Assembly: GCA_036496605.1 (NCBI GenBank)
Contig: DASXKV010000033.1
Coordinates: 62,001 to 126,000 of the forward strand
Origin: Gemmatimonadaceae bacterium
Lineage (GTDB): Bacteria; Gemmatimonadota; Gemmatimonadetes; Gemmatimonadales; Gemmatimonadaceae
DNA: 64,000 bases
Direction of reading: 5' to 3'
The notes beneath the pieces were generated by a model that did not search any database, was not told where the DNA came from, and saw only the letters and a program-made list of their open reading frames with translations. Position 1 is the first letter of the stretch. Each line of letters opens with the position of its first letter. The position numbers and the translations under genes were made by a program. This document shows, piece by piece, positions 1 to 8,989 of this stretch.

Positions 1-1321
1 GCTCGACATCCAGTGGGACCTCGGCGAGCAGGCCGCTTTCTCCAGCGACGCCATGTGGCAGGAGGCGCGTCGTGCCGTCGACGAGGGCACGGACGCCAAG
101 ATCAATCGCGCACAGGGCGATACTACCGTTAGGCAGAGCGAGGGGACGCGAACCGTCGAGGCAACATACGAACTCCCCTTCCTCGCACACGCGTGTATGG
201 AGCCGATGAACTGCACGGCCTCCGTCACGGCGGATAAGGTGGAGCTTTGGCTGCCAAGCCAGTTTCCCGAGCCAGCGCGTGGTGTGGCGGCGCGGCTTGC
301 GAATGTTCCCCTCGACCACGTCGAAGCGCACGTGACGTTCATGGGCGGTGGCTTTGGCCGCCGCGCGTATCAGGATTTCGTGGTCGAAGCGGTTCAGCTA
401 TCGCAGCGCGCCGGGGCGCCGGTCAAGGTCGTCTGGACACGCGAAGACGACATTCAGCACGACATGTATCGTCCGGCGCAATTGCAGAGCTTCCGTGCCT
501 CGCTCGACGCCAATGGACGCCTGATCACGCTCCAGAATCGCATCGTCGGCCCGTCCACCGAAGCATGGTGGAATCCCGCGACGACGACTCCGCAACGCCG
601 CGAGGGAGGCGAGACGCCGCCCTACGATTATGTGAATACGCTCAACGACTTCGTCCGCGTTCCCGCACCTGTGCCACTCGGTGCATGGCGCGCCGTTCAG
701 AACGGCCAGAATGGCTTCTGCTTCGAATCGTTCATCGACGAATGCGCGCACGCCATGCAAATCGACCCGGTCGCGTATCGACTGATGCTCCTCGGCCCGA
801 ATCGGCCTCGCCAGCAGGCGGTCGTTAGGCTCGCTGCGGAGAAGGCGCGCTGGGGCACGCCGCTGCCGCGCGGGCGTGGCCGTGGCATCGCCTTCTTCGA
901 CTACGACGGCACGTACGTCGCCGAAGTCGCCGAAGTCACGGTGACGAAACGTGACGGCGTCCACGTCGACCGCGTCGTCTGCGCCTTCGATTGCGGCACG
1001 ATCGTGAATCCGGACACGGTGCGCGCGCAAGCCGAGAGCGCGGTGATCTGGGCGACGAGCGCGGCCCTGTTCGGCGAGATCACGATGAAGGACGGACGTA
1101 CAGTCCAGAGCAACTTCCACGATTATCGCGTGCTACGCATGGCAGACTCGCCGGCGGTCGAGGTGCATCTCGTGCGCAATAACGAGATCCCGACGGGCGT
1201 GGGTGAGCCGGCCGTACCGCCGCTCGGGGCCGCGATCGCGAACGCGATCTTCGCTGCCACCGGTCAGCGTTTGCGAAAAACGCCCTTCCGCCTGGCGGAC
1301 TTGAATATCGCGGCCATGTAA
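1..1321 (+). CDS. Molybdopterin-binding xanthine dehydrogenase/isoquinoline 1-oxidoreductase beta-type subunit (5' truncated)
   Basis: This is the C-terminal part of a large molybdenum hydroxylase subunit. The reading frame is open from base 2, so the gene begins before the window. The motif GGGFGRR and the later GAWRAVQNGQNGF and VGEPAVPPLG segments match the IorB-like branch (isoquinoline 1-oxidoreductase beta subunit), whose members bind the molybdopterin-cytosine cofactor and hydroxylate aldehydes or N-heterocycles using electrons passed to a 2Fe-2S subunit. The family is usually over 700 residues, so roughly half is present. The partner 2Fe-2S gene is not visible; a separate aldehyde-oxidase set lies at 18.3-22.1 kb but belongs to a different branch. 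Substrate unknown. Confidence 0.88.
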   Translation, partial: LDIQWDLGEQAAFSSDAMWQEARRAVDEGTDAKINRAQGDTTVRQSEGTRTVEATYELPFLAHACMEPMNCTASVTADKVELWLPSQFPEPARGVAARLANVPLDHVEAHVTFMGGGFGRRAYQDFVVEAVQLSQRAGAPVKVVWTREDDIQHDMYRPAQLQSFRASLDANGRLITLQNRIVGPSTEAWWNPATTTPQRREGGETPPYDYVNTLNDFVRVPAPVPLGAWRAVQNGQNGFCFESFIDECAHAMQIDPVAYRLMLLGPNRPRQQAVVRLAAEKARWGTPLPRGRGRGIAFFDYDGTYVAEVAEVTVTKRDGVHVDRVVCAFDCGTIVNPDTVRAQAESAVIWATSAALFGEITMKDGRTVQSNFHDYRVLRMADSPAVEVHLVRNNEIPTGVGEPAVPPLGAAIANAIFAATGQRLRKTPFRLADLNIAAM

Positions 1322-1376
1322 GGGCGTGCTAGGGCCCAGCACCTAACACTTTCCGCGTCATGCCGCATCTTTCGGC

Positions 1377-4300
1377 ATGACCACGGCGATCGATAGTCCT
1401 TCTCTCGTAGATTCGCTGCCTGCGATCCTCGCGCTCTACGACGAGGGGCAGTGCCTCGACGCCTGGAAGCTCGCGCAGCGCTTCGGTCCTGTCGACCAGT
1501 GGCCGGGCATCGAACCGCGCATTCTCGCCGGACGCCTCGTGAGGCACCTGGGGGCTGGTCGGCTCTCGATGCTGATACACCTTCGCCTCTTTCGCGGCCA
1601 TCCGCACCACGCCACCGCACAGTACTATCACCTCTATCGCGTCCACGAACGTCGCGGCGCGCTGGCCGCATGGCGAGAACGGCAGCGCTTTGGCGCGCCG
1701 CCGATCGATGATGCCGAAGTCGTCGCCGATTACCATGGACAGTGCGCACAGCTCCTCGGCTCGTTGAGAGACTTCGAACGTGCCGAGCATCACCTGGCAC
1801 TCGCGCGCGAGGCGCGGGAATCGCGCCCATACTGGTACGTCGAGCGCACTGGGCTCTTCCTCAGCCAGGACAAATACCCGGAAGCGCTCGCGGCCACGCA
1901 GGAAGGACTCGCACGGTTCCGGCGATATCCCCCGCTCGTCACCTACACGGCCGACTGTCTCCAACTGCTCGGTCGCGCGGACGAAGCCCTCGACATACTT
2001 CGATCGGCCGCGCCAGATTCCCAGAGCAGCTACGTCGTCGGGCACCTCATCCGGTTCCTCATGCAACGCAGATTGCACGATGAGATCCCGGCGGCGCTCG
2101 CGCGTTTCGAGGGCTTGACACCGTTACGCGAGAAGGCGCTCGACATGTGGCTTACGAGTGCACGCGCCGACGTCGCCATGTATCGCGGCGACTACACGGC
2201 AGCGATGGAGTCCATCGAGCATCTCGAAGACCCCTATCACAAACGCATCGGTGAGAATCTTCGCGCGTTTTTCGTCGATCCTGCGCGCCACGCGCCGCGA
2301 CGCGTCGAGATACCCGTGCCCTTCGTGCGCCAGCATCATCTGACCTGCGCGCCCGCAACACTCACTGCCGTCAGCCAATTCTGGAATCGCCCGGCCGAGC
2401 ACCTCTCGGTCGCGGAGGAAATCTGCTACGATGGGACGCCCGATTACAGCGAGCGAAACTGGGCCAATGCGAACGGTTGGAAGACGAAGGAGTTCCGCGT
2501 CGACTGGTCGTCGGCTCGCGCCGTCATCGACCGGGGCATTCCGTTCACGCTCACGACGAGCGACGTGGCAGCGGGACATCTTCAGGCGGCGATGGGATAC
2601 GACGAGCCGACCTGCGTTCTGCTCGTGCGCGATCCAACCGTACCACACACGATCGAGATCAACCTCCACGATTATCTCGCGTATCAGGCCAGCAGCGGTC
2701 CTCGTGGAATGGCGCTGGTTCCCACCGAACACGCATCGCTGCTCGACGATCTGCATCTGCCTGACGACGAACTCTACGACCTCTATCACGAGGTGCAGCT
2801 CGCACTCGACCGGCACGATCGTGCGCGGGCCCGCGAATCGTATCAGCGCCTGATCACGAGGGATCCGGCGCATCGCTTGACGCACACCGCGCGTCGCGCA
2901 ATCGCCGTCTACGACGAGAATGTTCGCGAGGATCTCGCCGCAACTGACGCATTGCTCGCGCTATTCCCTAACGATCAGCGACTCGAGATCAATCGACTCA
3001 AGTGCCTGCGTCAGCTGTCCACGCGCGCCGATCGCCTGGCATGGCTCGAGACGGCGTGCGCCAACCCGAGATCCGATGCGCTTCTCTGGCTCGAGTACGC
3101 CATCGAGCTCAGGGCGGACCACCGTCGTCTTCCGGAAGCCCTGCATCAGATACGGCGCGTCCTGCGTCGCCGTCCCGACAACCCCGAAGCGATCCGCCTG
3201 CTCGCTGATCTCGAATGGCAGCAGGGGCACCACGCCGGCGCCGCGGAGCTATATCGATTCGCGTCGTGTCTCAGCCCGATGCGAGAGGATTTTGCGCAGG
3301 CATACTTCGCCGCCTGTCGGTGGCAACGGCAGATCGAAACCGGGCTCGCGTTTCTGCGCGCCCGCTACGAGAGGATGGGCACGCAGTCTGGGCAACCGGC
3401 AATGTCGGTGTTTTGCGCGCTCGAGGATGTCGACCGCGGAGACGACGCCTTCACTGCGCTCGAGGCGGCCATCGAGCGACGGCCCGACGATGGCGTGCTC
3501 CGGCTGTTCGCCGCCACGAAATACGCGCAATACGGACGCGGCGAGGCATCGCGCTTCCACCTCGATGCCTCGCGGGGCGGCGTGAAGCACGCGGCATGGC
3601 TCGCCGAGGCAGCGCGCGAAGCGAGACTGCGCGGCGAGCACGAAGAGGCGCTCGGCTACTGGAGAGAGATCCTCGAATCGAAGCCGCTCGACCTCGAGGC
3701 GCATCGTATGACGTCGCTCCTCCTCTCGGAGACGGCAACGCGCGACGCCGCCATTGAGCATCTGCAAAACTACTGTACCAAGTTCCCGCATCATACGGGA
3801 CTGCATCGGCTCCTGTATCACTGGCGTGCGAGCGATCCCGCCACGGTGCGGGAGCCTGTCCTGCGCAAGCTGATCGAGATCGACCGGACCGATGCGTGGT
3901 CGATGCGTGAGCTCGCCCTCAACCTCAAGCAGCAGTCGCATTTCGAAGAGGCACTCGAGGCAGCGAACGAAGGGCTCGCGCTCGAGGCGAGTCATTCGTC
4001 GGGACAGTCCGTCAGAGGACACGTCCTCAAGGCCATGGGTCGCTTCACCGAAGCTGCGGTATGCTTCCGCGCGGCAATCACGCAACTGGCAGCGACCACC
4101 GAAGCAATCCAGGGCCTGCTGGACGTCTCCGGTGAAACGCTCGAGGCGCGGTCATCAGCATTGGGCTTCGTACAGTCGCAGCTCGAAACGCAGCCGGTCG
4201 TCGGCGACGGCGTGCTATCATTTCGAGCGGTCGCGCGCGCAATCCTCACGCCCGATGAGCTGCTCGCCGCGTTGCGTCGCTTGTACGAGCAACGACCTGA

Positions 4301-6482
4301 CCTCTGGCAGGCCGGCACGGCACTCGTCAGGCATCTCACCGAGATGGGCGGCCTGCGTACCGAGGAAGCGCTCGCCCTCGCCCGTCGTTTGACCGAGCGA
4401 TTCGCCACCATCGCCAGCGTCTGGTTGGAGCTCGCGTTCGTACATCGTGCCCGCCTCGAGCCGGAGGACGAGATCGCTGCACTCGCCCGCTGTCATGAGC
4501 TCAGCCCTGAATGGATAGATCCGGTTGCGAACATGGGCGATGCGCTCGAGCGCGCCCATCGTCTCGACGAGTCGCGAGAGGTTTTCGAGGCCGCGATCAA
4601 GCGTTCGCCGCTGTCGCCGGACCTCCGCGTCCGCCTCGCCCACCTCATATACCGCGCTGGCGAGAAACAGCGTGCCGTCCAGACGGTGCGTCACGCACTG
4701 CAGATCAACCCCGAGTCCGATTGGGGCTGGCAAGTGCTCGCCAACTGGTCGAACGAGGGTGGCGCGGCTGCTATTGAGGAAACACTCAACTCCGCCCGCG
4801 CCTTCGCGGAATCTCGCCCGCGCGAAGCGGCGGCGTGGATTCGGCTTGCCGAGCTTGCCCTGCGCGTCAAACGGCCCGAGGACGCCCTTGCCGCCGCGGA
4901 CGGCGCCGTGGCCGTGAATCCGCAACACGTCGACGCGCACGACATGCGCGCGGTGGTACTCACCCACCTCCGTCGCTTCCGCGACGCCGAGGAGGCGTGC
5001 CGGCCTCCGGCTCTCGCCGAGCGTGCGCCAGATCATCTCGAAGGGCGCGCGGCCTGGATCGATGCCCAGCGTGGCAATATGTCGCGCGCGATCACCCGAA
5101 TGCTGGCTGTCGTCGATCGCTCGCCCGGCTACACCTGGGGTTGGGCGCAGTTGGTCGAGTGGCACGCCTCGCGGAACGAGCTCGATGCCGCCGCCGAAGC
5201 CGCCAAGCACTGGGCATGGCTCGCCCCCACCTACATCGTACCCCTCGGCTGGCTCGGCGATCTCAAACAGCGCCTTGGTGACCGCGACGGAGCGAAGGAG
5301 GTGTTTCAGCGTGCGATGCGCCTCGAGCCGGACTATCTCTTCGCCGGAATGCGCTTCTTCGGCATTCAGCAGGAGGAGCACGACTTCGAGGGCGCTGCAC
5401 GAACGCTCGAGATCCTTCGTCCGTACCTCAGTGCGGCGGATGTCGAGGTCTCGCGTATCGAGCTCGACGCCGCGCAGTCGAATTTCGACGCGGCCCTCGG
5501 CCGCATTCGGGATCTCTGCCGCGATCCTGCCGTGGACGCCAATGCGATCTCCAGGGCGATCGACGCCATCGTGCGGCCAGCCTGGTTGCTGAAACTCGAG
5601 CGCGCGATTATCGACGTCCTTCGCGAGCCGACGTGGAACTCAGCAATGCCTTGGCTCTGGGCTCGCGTGCGAATCAGGCGGCGTCGCCTGGCGAGTTGGA
5701 AGGAGTACCGTCGGCTCGCCGGCGCGGGCGATGCCGGCAAGCGCGCTATCCACGAGCTGCTGTCGGCAATCGCCGAGCGAGCAGGACAGACCGGCGGACG
5801 CACCGCCTTCGGGTGGTATCTCGACTGGCACATCGTCCTTATCGCTTTCACTTGCCGCCGATGGCGCGGCGACGATGAGCTTTGGGCGAAGGTCGGCTTC
5901 GTGCTGCTCAGTCGCAAACGGCCGTGGGTTGCCTCCCGCTGGATGAAGGATTGGCGCACGCGAGCACGTGTTGAATGGTGGATGCTGCAGAATTTCACGA
6001 TCGCGCTGCTCGACTCTGGTCGGGACACGGAGGCTCGCGAGGTCCTTCGACATGTCATCGCGAAATTCAGTAGCAAGACGGACATCGGCTATCGGTTGAG
6101 GCTTTGGGGTGCGCTGGGCGCGGGACTCGACGGTGATCTCGACATCGCCGAGCGGTTGTTGCAAGAGACGCCACTGGAGACGGTGCTTCCTTTCGATCGT
6201 CCAGCGTACCATCTGGCTCAGGCATTGGTCGAGATCGAGCGAGCACCGCGCGGCGCCAGCCTAACGACGGACCAGCGCCGGGCGATCGTGGGCGCGGCAC
6301 GGGTCCCGTCCGCGAGCCCGAGCGCGCGACTTTGCGCGCTGGTCCGCTACCGCATCGCGCGCGAACGCGGAGAGCTCTGGACGCGGCTCCGTGCGTGGCG
6401 GCAGATGAATCCGCGCAAGTCTCTCATGTTCTTCATCCTCGTCGGGTACGCGCTCGTTCGTCTCCTCACGACGGCGGGCTAG
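1377..6482 (+). CDS. Giant TPR-repeat protein with internal C39-like cysteine peptidase domain
   Basis: A 1701-residue protein built almost entirely of degenerate tetratricopeptide-type helical repeats, interrupted at about residues 312-440 by a domain resembling the peptidase C39 fold. That domain shows Gln319 followed by Cys324 (QHHLTCAP), His401 (GHLQAAMGYD) and Asp419 (VRDPT), which line up as oxyanion Gln, Cys, His and Asp of C39/papain-like peptidases. The last 20 residues form a hydrophobic segment (FFILVGYALVRLL), a possible tail anchor. There is no N-terminal signal peptide. C39 peptidases usually trim double-glycine leaders of secreted peptides next to an ABC exporter; no exporter or small substrate gene is adjacent, so the role is open. 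The stop overlaps the convergent pxpA stop by 17 bases. The gene carries only two copies of the CCTAACG word in 5.1 kb. Confidence 0.85.
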   Translation: MTTAIDSPSLVDSLPAILALYDEGQCLDAWKLAQRFGPVDQWPGIEPRILAGRLVRHLGAGRLSMLIHLRLFRGHPHHATAQYYHLYRVHERRGALAAWRERQRFGAPPIDDAEVVADYHGQCAQLLGSLRDFERAEHHLALAREARESRPYWYVERTGLFLSQDKYPEALAATQEGLARFRRYPPLVTYTADCLQLLGRADEALDILRSAAPDSQSSYVVGHLIRFLMQRRLHDEIPAALARFEGLTPLREKALDMWLTSARADVAMYRGDYTAAMESIEHLEDPYHKRIGENLRAFFVDPARHAPRRVEIPVPFVRQHHLTCAPATLTAVSQFWNRPAEHLSVAEEICYDGTPDYSERNWANANGWKTKEFRVDWSSARAVIDRGIPFTLTTSDVAAGHLQAAMGYDEPTCVLLVRDPTVPHTIEINLHDYLAYQASSGPRGMALVPTEHASLLDDLHLPDDELYDLYHEVQLALDRHDRARARESYQRLITRDPAHRLTHTARRAIAVYDENVREDLAATDALLALFPNDQRLEINRLKCLRQLSTRADRLAWLETACANPRSDALLWLEYAIELRADHRRLPEALHQIRRVLRRRPDNPEAIRLLADLEWQQGHHAGAAELYRFASCLSPMREDFAQAYFAACRWQRQIETGLAFLRARYERMGTQSGQPAMSVFCALEDVDRGDDAFTALEAAIERRPDDGVLRLFAATKYAQYGRGEASRFHLDASRGGVKHAAWLAEAAREARLRGEHEEALGYWREILESKPLDLEAHRMTSLLLSETATRDAAIEHLQNYCTKFPHHTGLHRLLYHWRASDPATVREPVLRKLIEIDRTDAWSMRELALNLKQQSHFEEALEAANEGLALEASHSSGQSVRGHVLKAMGRFTEAAVCFRAAITQLAATTEAIQGLLDVSGETLEARSSALGFVQSQLETQPVVGDGVLSFRAVARAILTPDELLAALRRLYEQRPDLWQAGTALVRHLTEMGGLRTEEALALARRLTERFATIASVWLELAFVHRARLEPEDEIAALARCHELSPEWIDPVANMGDALERAHRLDESREVFEAAIKRSPLSPDLRVRLAHLIYRAGEKQRAVQTVRHALQINPESDWGWQVLANWSNEGGAAAIEETLNSARAFAESRPREAAAWIRLAELALRVKRPEDALAAADGAVAVNPQHVDAHDMRAVVLTHLRRFRDAEEACRPPALAERAPDHLEGRAAWIDAQRGNMSRAITRMLAVVDRSPGYTWGWAQLVEWHASRNELDAAAEAAKHWAWLAPTYIVPLGWLGDLKQRLGDRDGAKEVFQRAMRLEPDYLFAGMRFFGIQQEEHDFEGAARTLEILRPYLSAADVEVSRIELDAAQSNFDAALGRIRDLCRDPAVDANAISRAIDAIVRPAWLLKLERAIIDVLREPTWNSAMPWLWARVRIRRRRLASWKEYRRLAGAGDAGKRAIHELLSAIAERAGQTGGRTAFGWYLDWHIVLIAFTCRRWRGDDELWAKVGFVLLSRKRPWVASRWMKDWRTRARVEWWMLQNFTIALLDSGRDTEAREVLRHVIAKFSSKTDIGYRLRLWGALGAGLDGDLDIAERLLQETPLETVLPFDRPAYHLAQALVEIERAPRGASLTTDQRRAIVGAARVPSASPSARLCALVRYRIARERGELWTRLRAWRQMNPRKSLMFFILVGYALVRLLTTAG

Positions 6483-7230
6483 GCGCGCACACGTCGACGC
6501 GCGCCGCTGAGAGGCCGGCGCGCAACGCGCGCGCCATCGCGGCCGCATTGGGTCCGTCGCCGTGAATGCAGACCGTATCGGCGCGGATGGCGATGTCCTC
6601 GCCATCGACGTCGGCAACGACGCCGTCGCGCACCATGCGGAGGACGCGCCTGACGCCCTCGTTCGCATCGGACACGAGCGCGTCCGGCCGCTGGCGCGGG
6701 ACGAGCGATCCATCGTGCAGGTAGTTCCGATCGGCGAACGCCTCGCTCGCTGCGGCAATGCCCGCGCGCTCCGCAGCCTTCAACATCACGCTTCCGGCGA
6801 GTCCGAAGAGGATGAGCCGTGAATCCACGTCGTGCACGGCACGCGCGATCGCGTCGGCGAGCGGTGGTTGCGCCACGGCCATATTGTACAGCGCCCCGTG
6901 CGGCTTGACGTGTCGAAGCGCGGCGCCAGCGGCGCGGACGAATCCCCACAAGGCGCCCACCTGGTAGATGACGAGATCATAAACCTCTTGCGGCGTCACC
7001 TGCATTGCGCGACGGCCGAAGCCGACCAAGTCGGGCAACCCCGGATGAGCCCCGATCGCAACGCCGTGCTCGAGCGCGTTCGCGACCGTCGTTCGCATCA
7101 CCGAGGGATCGCCGGCGTGAAAGCCACAAGCGATGTTCGCCGACGTCACATGCTGCAGGACGTCGTCGTCGGCACCGATCTCGTACGCACCGAAACTTTC
7201 CCCCATGTCGCAGTTGATATCGACCTGCAT
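6466..7230 (-). CDS. pxpA: 5-oxoprolinase subunit PxpA (LamB/YcsF family)
   Basis: A 254-residue protein of the LamB/YcsF family, the expected length. It starts with VDINCDMGESFG and contains IACGFHAGDP, HPGLPDLVGFGRR and VKPHGALYN, all family signatures. With PxpB and PxpC it forms the ATP-dependent prokaryotic 5-oxoprolinase, which opens 5-oxoproline (pyroglutamate) to glutamate. The ATG at 7230 has a GAGGAGAG ribosome binding site and lies 8 bases after the pxpC stop, so the three genes form one operon in the order pxpB-pxpC-pxpA. Its 3' end overlaps the convergent TPR gene by 17 bases. Confidence 0.95.
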   Translation of the reverse strand: MQVDINCDMGESFGAYEIGADDDVLQHVTSANIACGFHAGDPSVMRTTVANALEHGVAIGAHPGLPDLVGFGRRAMQVTPQEVYDLVIYQVGALWGFVRAAGAALRHVKPHGALYNMAVAQPPLADAIARAVHDVDSRLILFGLAGSVMLKAAERAGIAAASEAFADRNYLHDGSLVPRQRPDALVSDANEGVRRVLRMVRDGVVADVDGEDIAIRADTVCIHGDGPNAAAMARALRAGLSAARVDVCAPSPPS

Positions 7231-7238
7231 CGCTCTCC

Positions 7239-8243
7239 TCAGTGGTGGTGCAGCGCGATCGCGGCGCGCGCTTGTCTGATGTTGCTTTCGCGCGCAAGGT
7301 ACAGCCGCTGTGCCTCGTCGAGCGAGACCGGACGAAAACGGAGTCGATCGCCGGGCTTGAGCTGCGCCAGCAGCGGCAGGTCGACGGACGCGACTTCGCC
7401 AATGCGTGGATAGCCGCCCGTCGTCTGACGGTCAGCCATCAGCACGATCGGGTTGCCACCCGGCGGAAGTTGAACGGTACCGAAGACGACAGCCTCCGAT
7501 AGCAACTCAGTCGGCTCCGAAAGCTCGATCGCAACACCCTCGAGTCGATAACCCATGCGATCCGACTGCGCACCGACGCGAAACTCCCCACTCCAGAAGC
7601 GGTCGCGTGATTCAGACGTGAGCAGACGCGCATGCTCGCCTTCGACCACCCGGATCACGGCCGACGAGGAGTAAAATGGAATCAGCGCGGCCGAAAGGCC
7701 CCATTTTGCGATTGGGACGCGATCATTCATGCGGCCCGCCTGCACCGCGGCCGCAATGCGGCGCGACAGCTCGCTCGACTTGCCGACCGGCAGCTCGTCA
7801 CCGCGACGCAGCGCGCGGCCTTCCAAACCGCCTAACGCGGCGCGCACATATGTCGAACGGCTGCCGAGCACCGGGGGCACATCGAAGCCGCCGGCGACTG
7901 CGAGGTAGCCCCGGCAGCCGCGAACCGCCGACGTGGCGCTCACCGTCGTCCCCGCGGGCACGCAGACGGGACGCCAGAGCGGGAGTGGCGTGCCATGCGC
8001 CGAGATCCCGAGGTCGGCACCGGAGAGCGCGATGAGCGCATTCTCATCGAAGCGAACCGTCGGTCCAACGAGGGTGAGCTCGAGCGCGGCCGCGTCCTCG
8101 TCGTTGCCGACGAGGAGGTTCCCGACCCGAAGCGAGAGCTCGTCCATCGGGCCGGCCACCGGAATTCCCTCGCGCTGATGGCCGCGCCGGCCGCCGTCCT
8201 GCACGGTCGCGAACATTCCCGGATGCAGCACGCGACAGTTCAC
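7239..8243 (-). CDS. pxpC: 5-oxoprolinase subunit PxpC (biotin-dependent carboxyltransferase family)
   Basis: A 334-residue protein of the allophanate hydrolase subunit 2 / KipA family. The N-terminal TVQDGGRRGHQREGIPVAGPMD and the later LMADRQTTGGYPRIG are characteristic. It should work in the cytoplasm with PxpA and PxpB in pyroglutamate ring opening. Translation begins at a GTG whose GTGA overlaps the pxpB stop by four bases, indicating translational coupling. Older annotation calls such proteins urea amidolyase-related, but the adjacent pxpA makes oxoprolinase the better name. Confidence 0.94.
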   Translation of the reverse strand: MNCRVLHPGMFATVQDGGRRGHQREGIPVAGPMDELSLRVGNLLVGNDEDAAALELTLVGPTVRFDENALIALSGADLGISAHGTPLPLWRPVCVPAGTTVSATSAVRGCRGYLAVAGGFDVPPVLGSRSTYVRAALGGLEGRALRRGDELPVGKSSELSRRIAAAVQAGRMNDRVPIAKWGLSAALIPFYSSSAVIRVVEGEHARLLTSESRDRFWSGEFRVGAQSDRMGYRLEGVAIELSEPTELLSEAVVFGTVQLPPGGNPIVLMADRQTTGGYPRIGEVASVDLPLLAQLKPGDRLRFRPVSLDEAQRLYLARESNIRQARAAIALHHH

Positions 8244-8947
8244 GCCCGCGTGCGCTCGTGGTACTCGTTAGGTGACACGCCGCGAAACGTCACGATGTCG
8301 CCGACCGAGAGCAGCGTCGGTGGCTCGCGGGTGGCGTCGAACAGCCGGACCGGCGTCCGGCCGATCAGCTGCCACCCGCCGGGCGACGTGAGTGGATAGA
8401 TGCCCGTCTGGCTCCCGCCGATGCCGACGGACCCCGCGGGCACCGCCGTGCGGGGTTCGGCTCGCCTCGGCGTCGCGATCGCGTCGGGCAGTCCTCCGAG
8501 GTATGCGAAGCCCGGCGCAAAACCAAGCATGTAGACGCGATACCTCGCCCCGCTGTGCAACTGGACCACCTCGTCCGCCGTGAGAGCGTGTTGGCGGCCC
8601 ACCTCCTCGAGGTCGGGACCATACTTACCGCCATAGCACACGGGGATCTCCACCGTGTGCGCGAGAGGAATGGCATCGAGAGCGAGATCGTGCAGGCTCT
8701 CCTCGACGGCGGCAGCGAATCGTCGGTACGGCGACGCCTCGGCATCACCGTTAGGCGCACGGCGCGGATCGTAATGAACGGCGACACTCGCGAAAGCCGG
8801 AACGAGTTCGACCAGGCCCTCGAGCTGCTCGGCCTCCAATCGCGCGCAGACGGCTCGCACCAGGCGATGTGTCTTCTCGTCGATCGTATCGCCAAGATGG
8901 ATCAACAGCGCGCGGTCGCCGAGGGGAGAAAAGCGGACATGGTTCAC
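8240..8947 (-). CDS. pxpB: 5-oxoprolinase subunit PxpB (allophanate hydrolase subunit 1 / KipI family)
   Basis: The protein has the subunit 1 hallmarks: FSPLGDRALLIHLGD near the N-terminus, IPVCYGGKYGPDLEEV, then FAPGFAYLGGLPDAIATPRR and AGSVGIGGSQTGIYPLTSPGGWQLIGRTP. It joins PxpC and PxpA in ATP-dependent cleavage of 5-oxoproline. The GTG at 8947 gives 235 residues, the usual size; a GTG at 8983 would add 12 residues of non-conserved sequence and would start only 6 bases after the upstream RND permease stop. The stop overlaps the pxpC start (GTGA). Gene spacing suggests co-transcription with the RND pump genes upstream. Confidence 0.92.
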   Translation of the reverse strand: MNHVRFSPLGDRALLIHLGDTIDEKTHRLVRAVCARLEAEQLEGLVELVPAFASVAVHYDPRRAPNGDAEASPYRRFAAAVEESLHDLALDAIPLAHTVEIPVCYGGKYGPDLEEVGRQHALTADEVVQLHSGARYRVYMLGFAPGFAYLGGLPDAIATPRRAEPRTAVPAGSVGIGGSQTGIYPLTSPGGWQLIGRTPVRLFDATREPPTLLSVGDIVTFRGVSPNEYHERTRA

Positions 8948-8989
8948 GCGCTCAATTTGGCGCGCCCATTGGCGCTCCGTCACCCCTCG

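Noticed and set aside
398-1120. Long opposite-strand open frame in the IorB-like gene
   Set aside because: Its product is Arg/Asp-rich without domains and lies fully inside a clear family member; high GC makes such shadow frames common.
2124-5381. Several long minus-strand open frames opposite the TPR gene
   Set aside because: The TPR frame shows repeat and C39 motifs; the antisense products show low-complexity Arg/Glu/Leu composition and no start signals.
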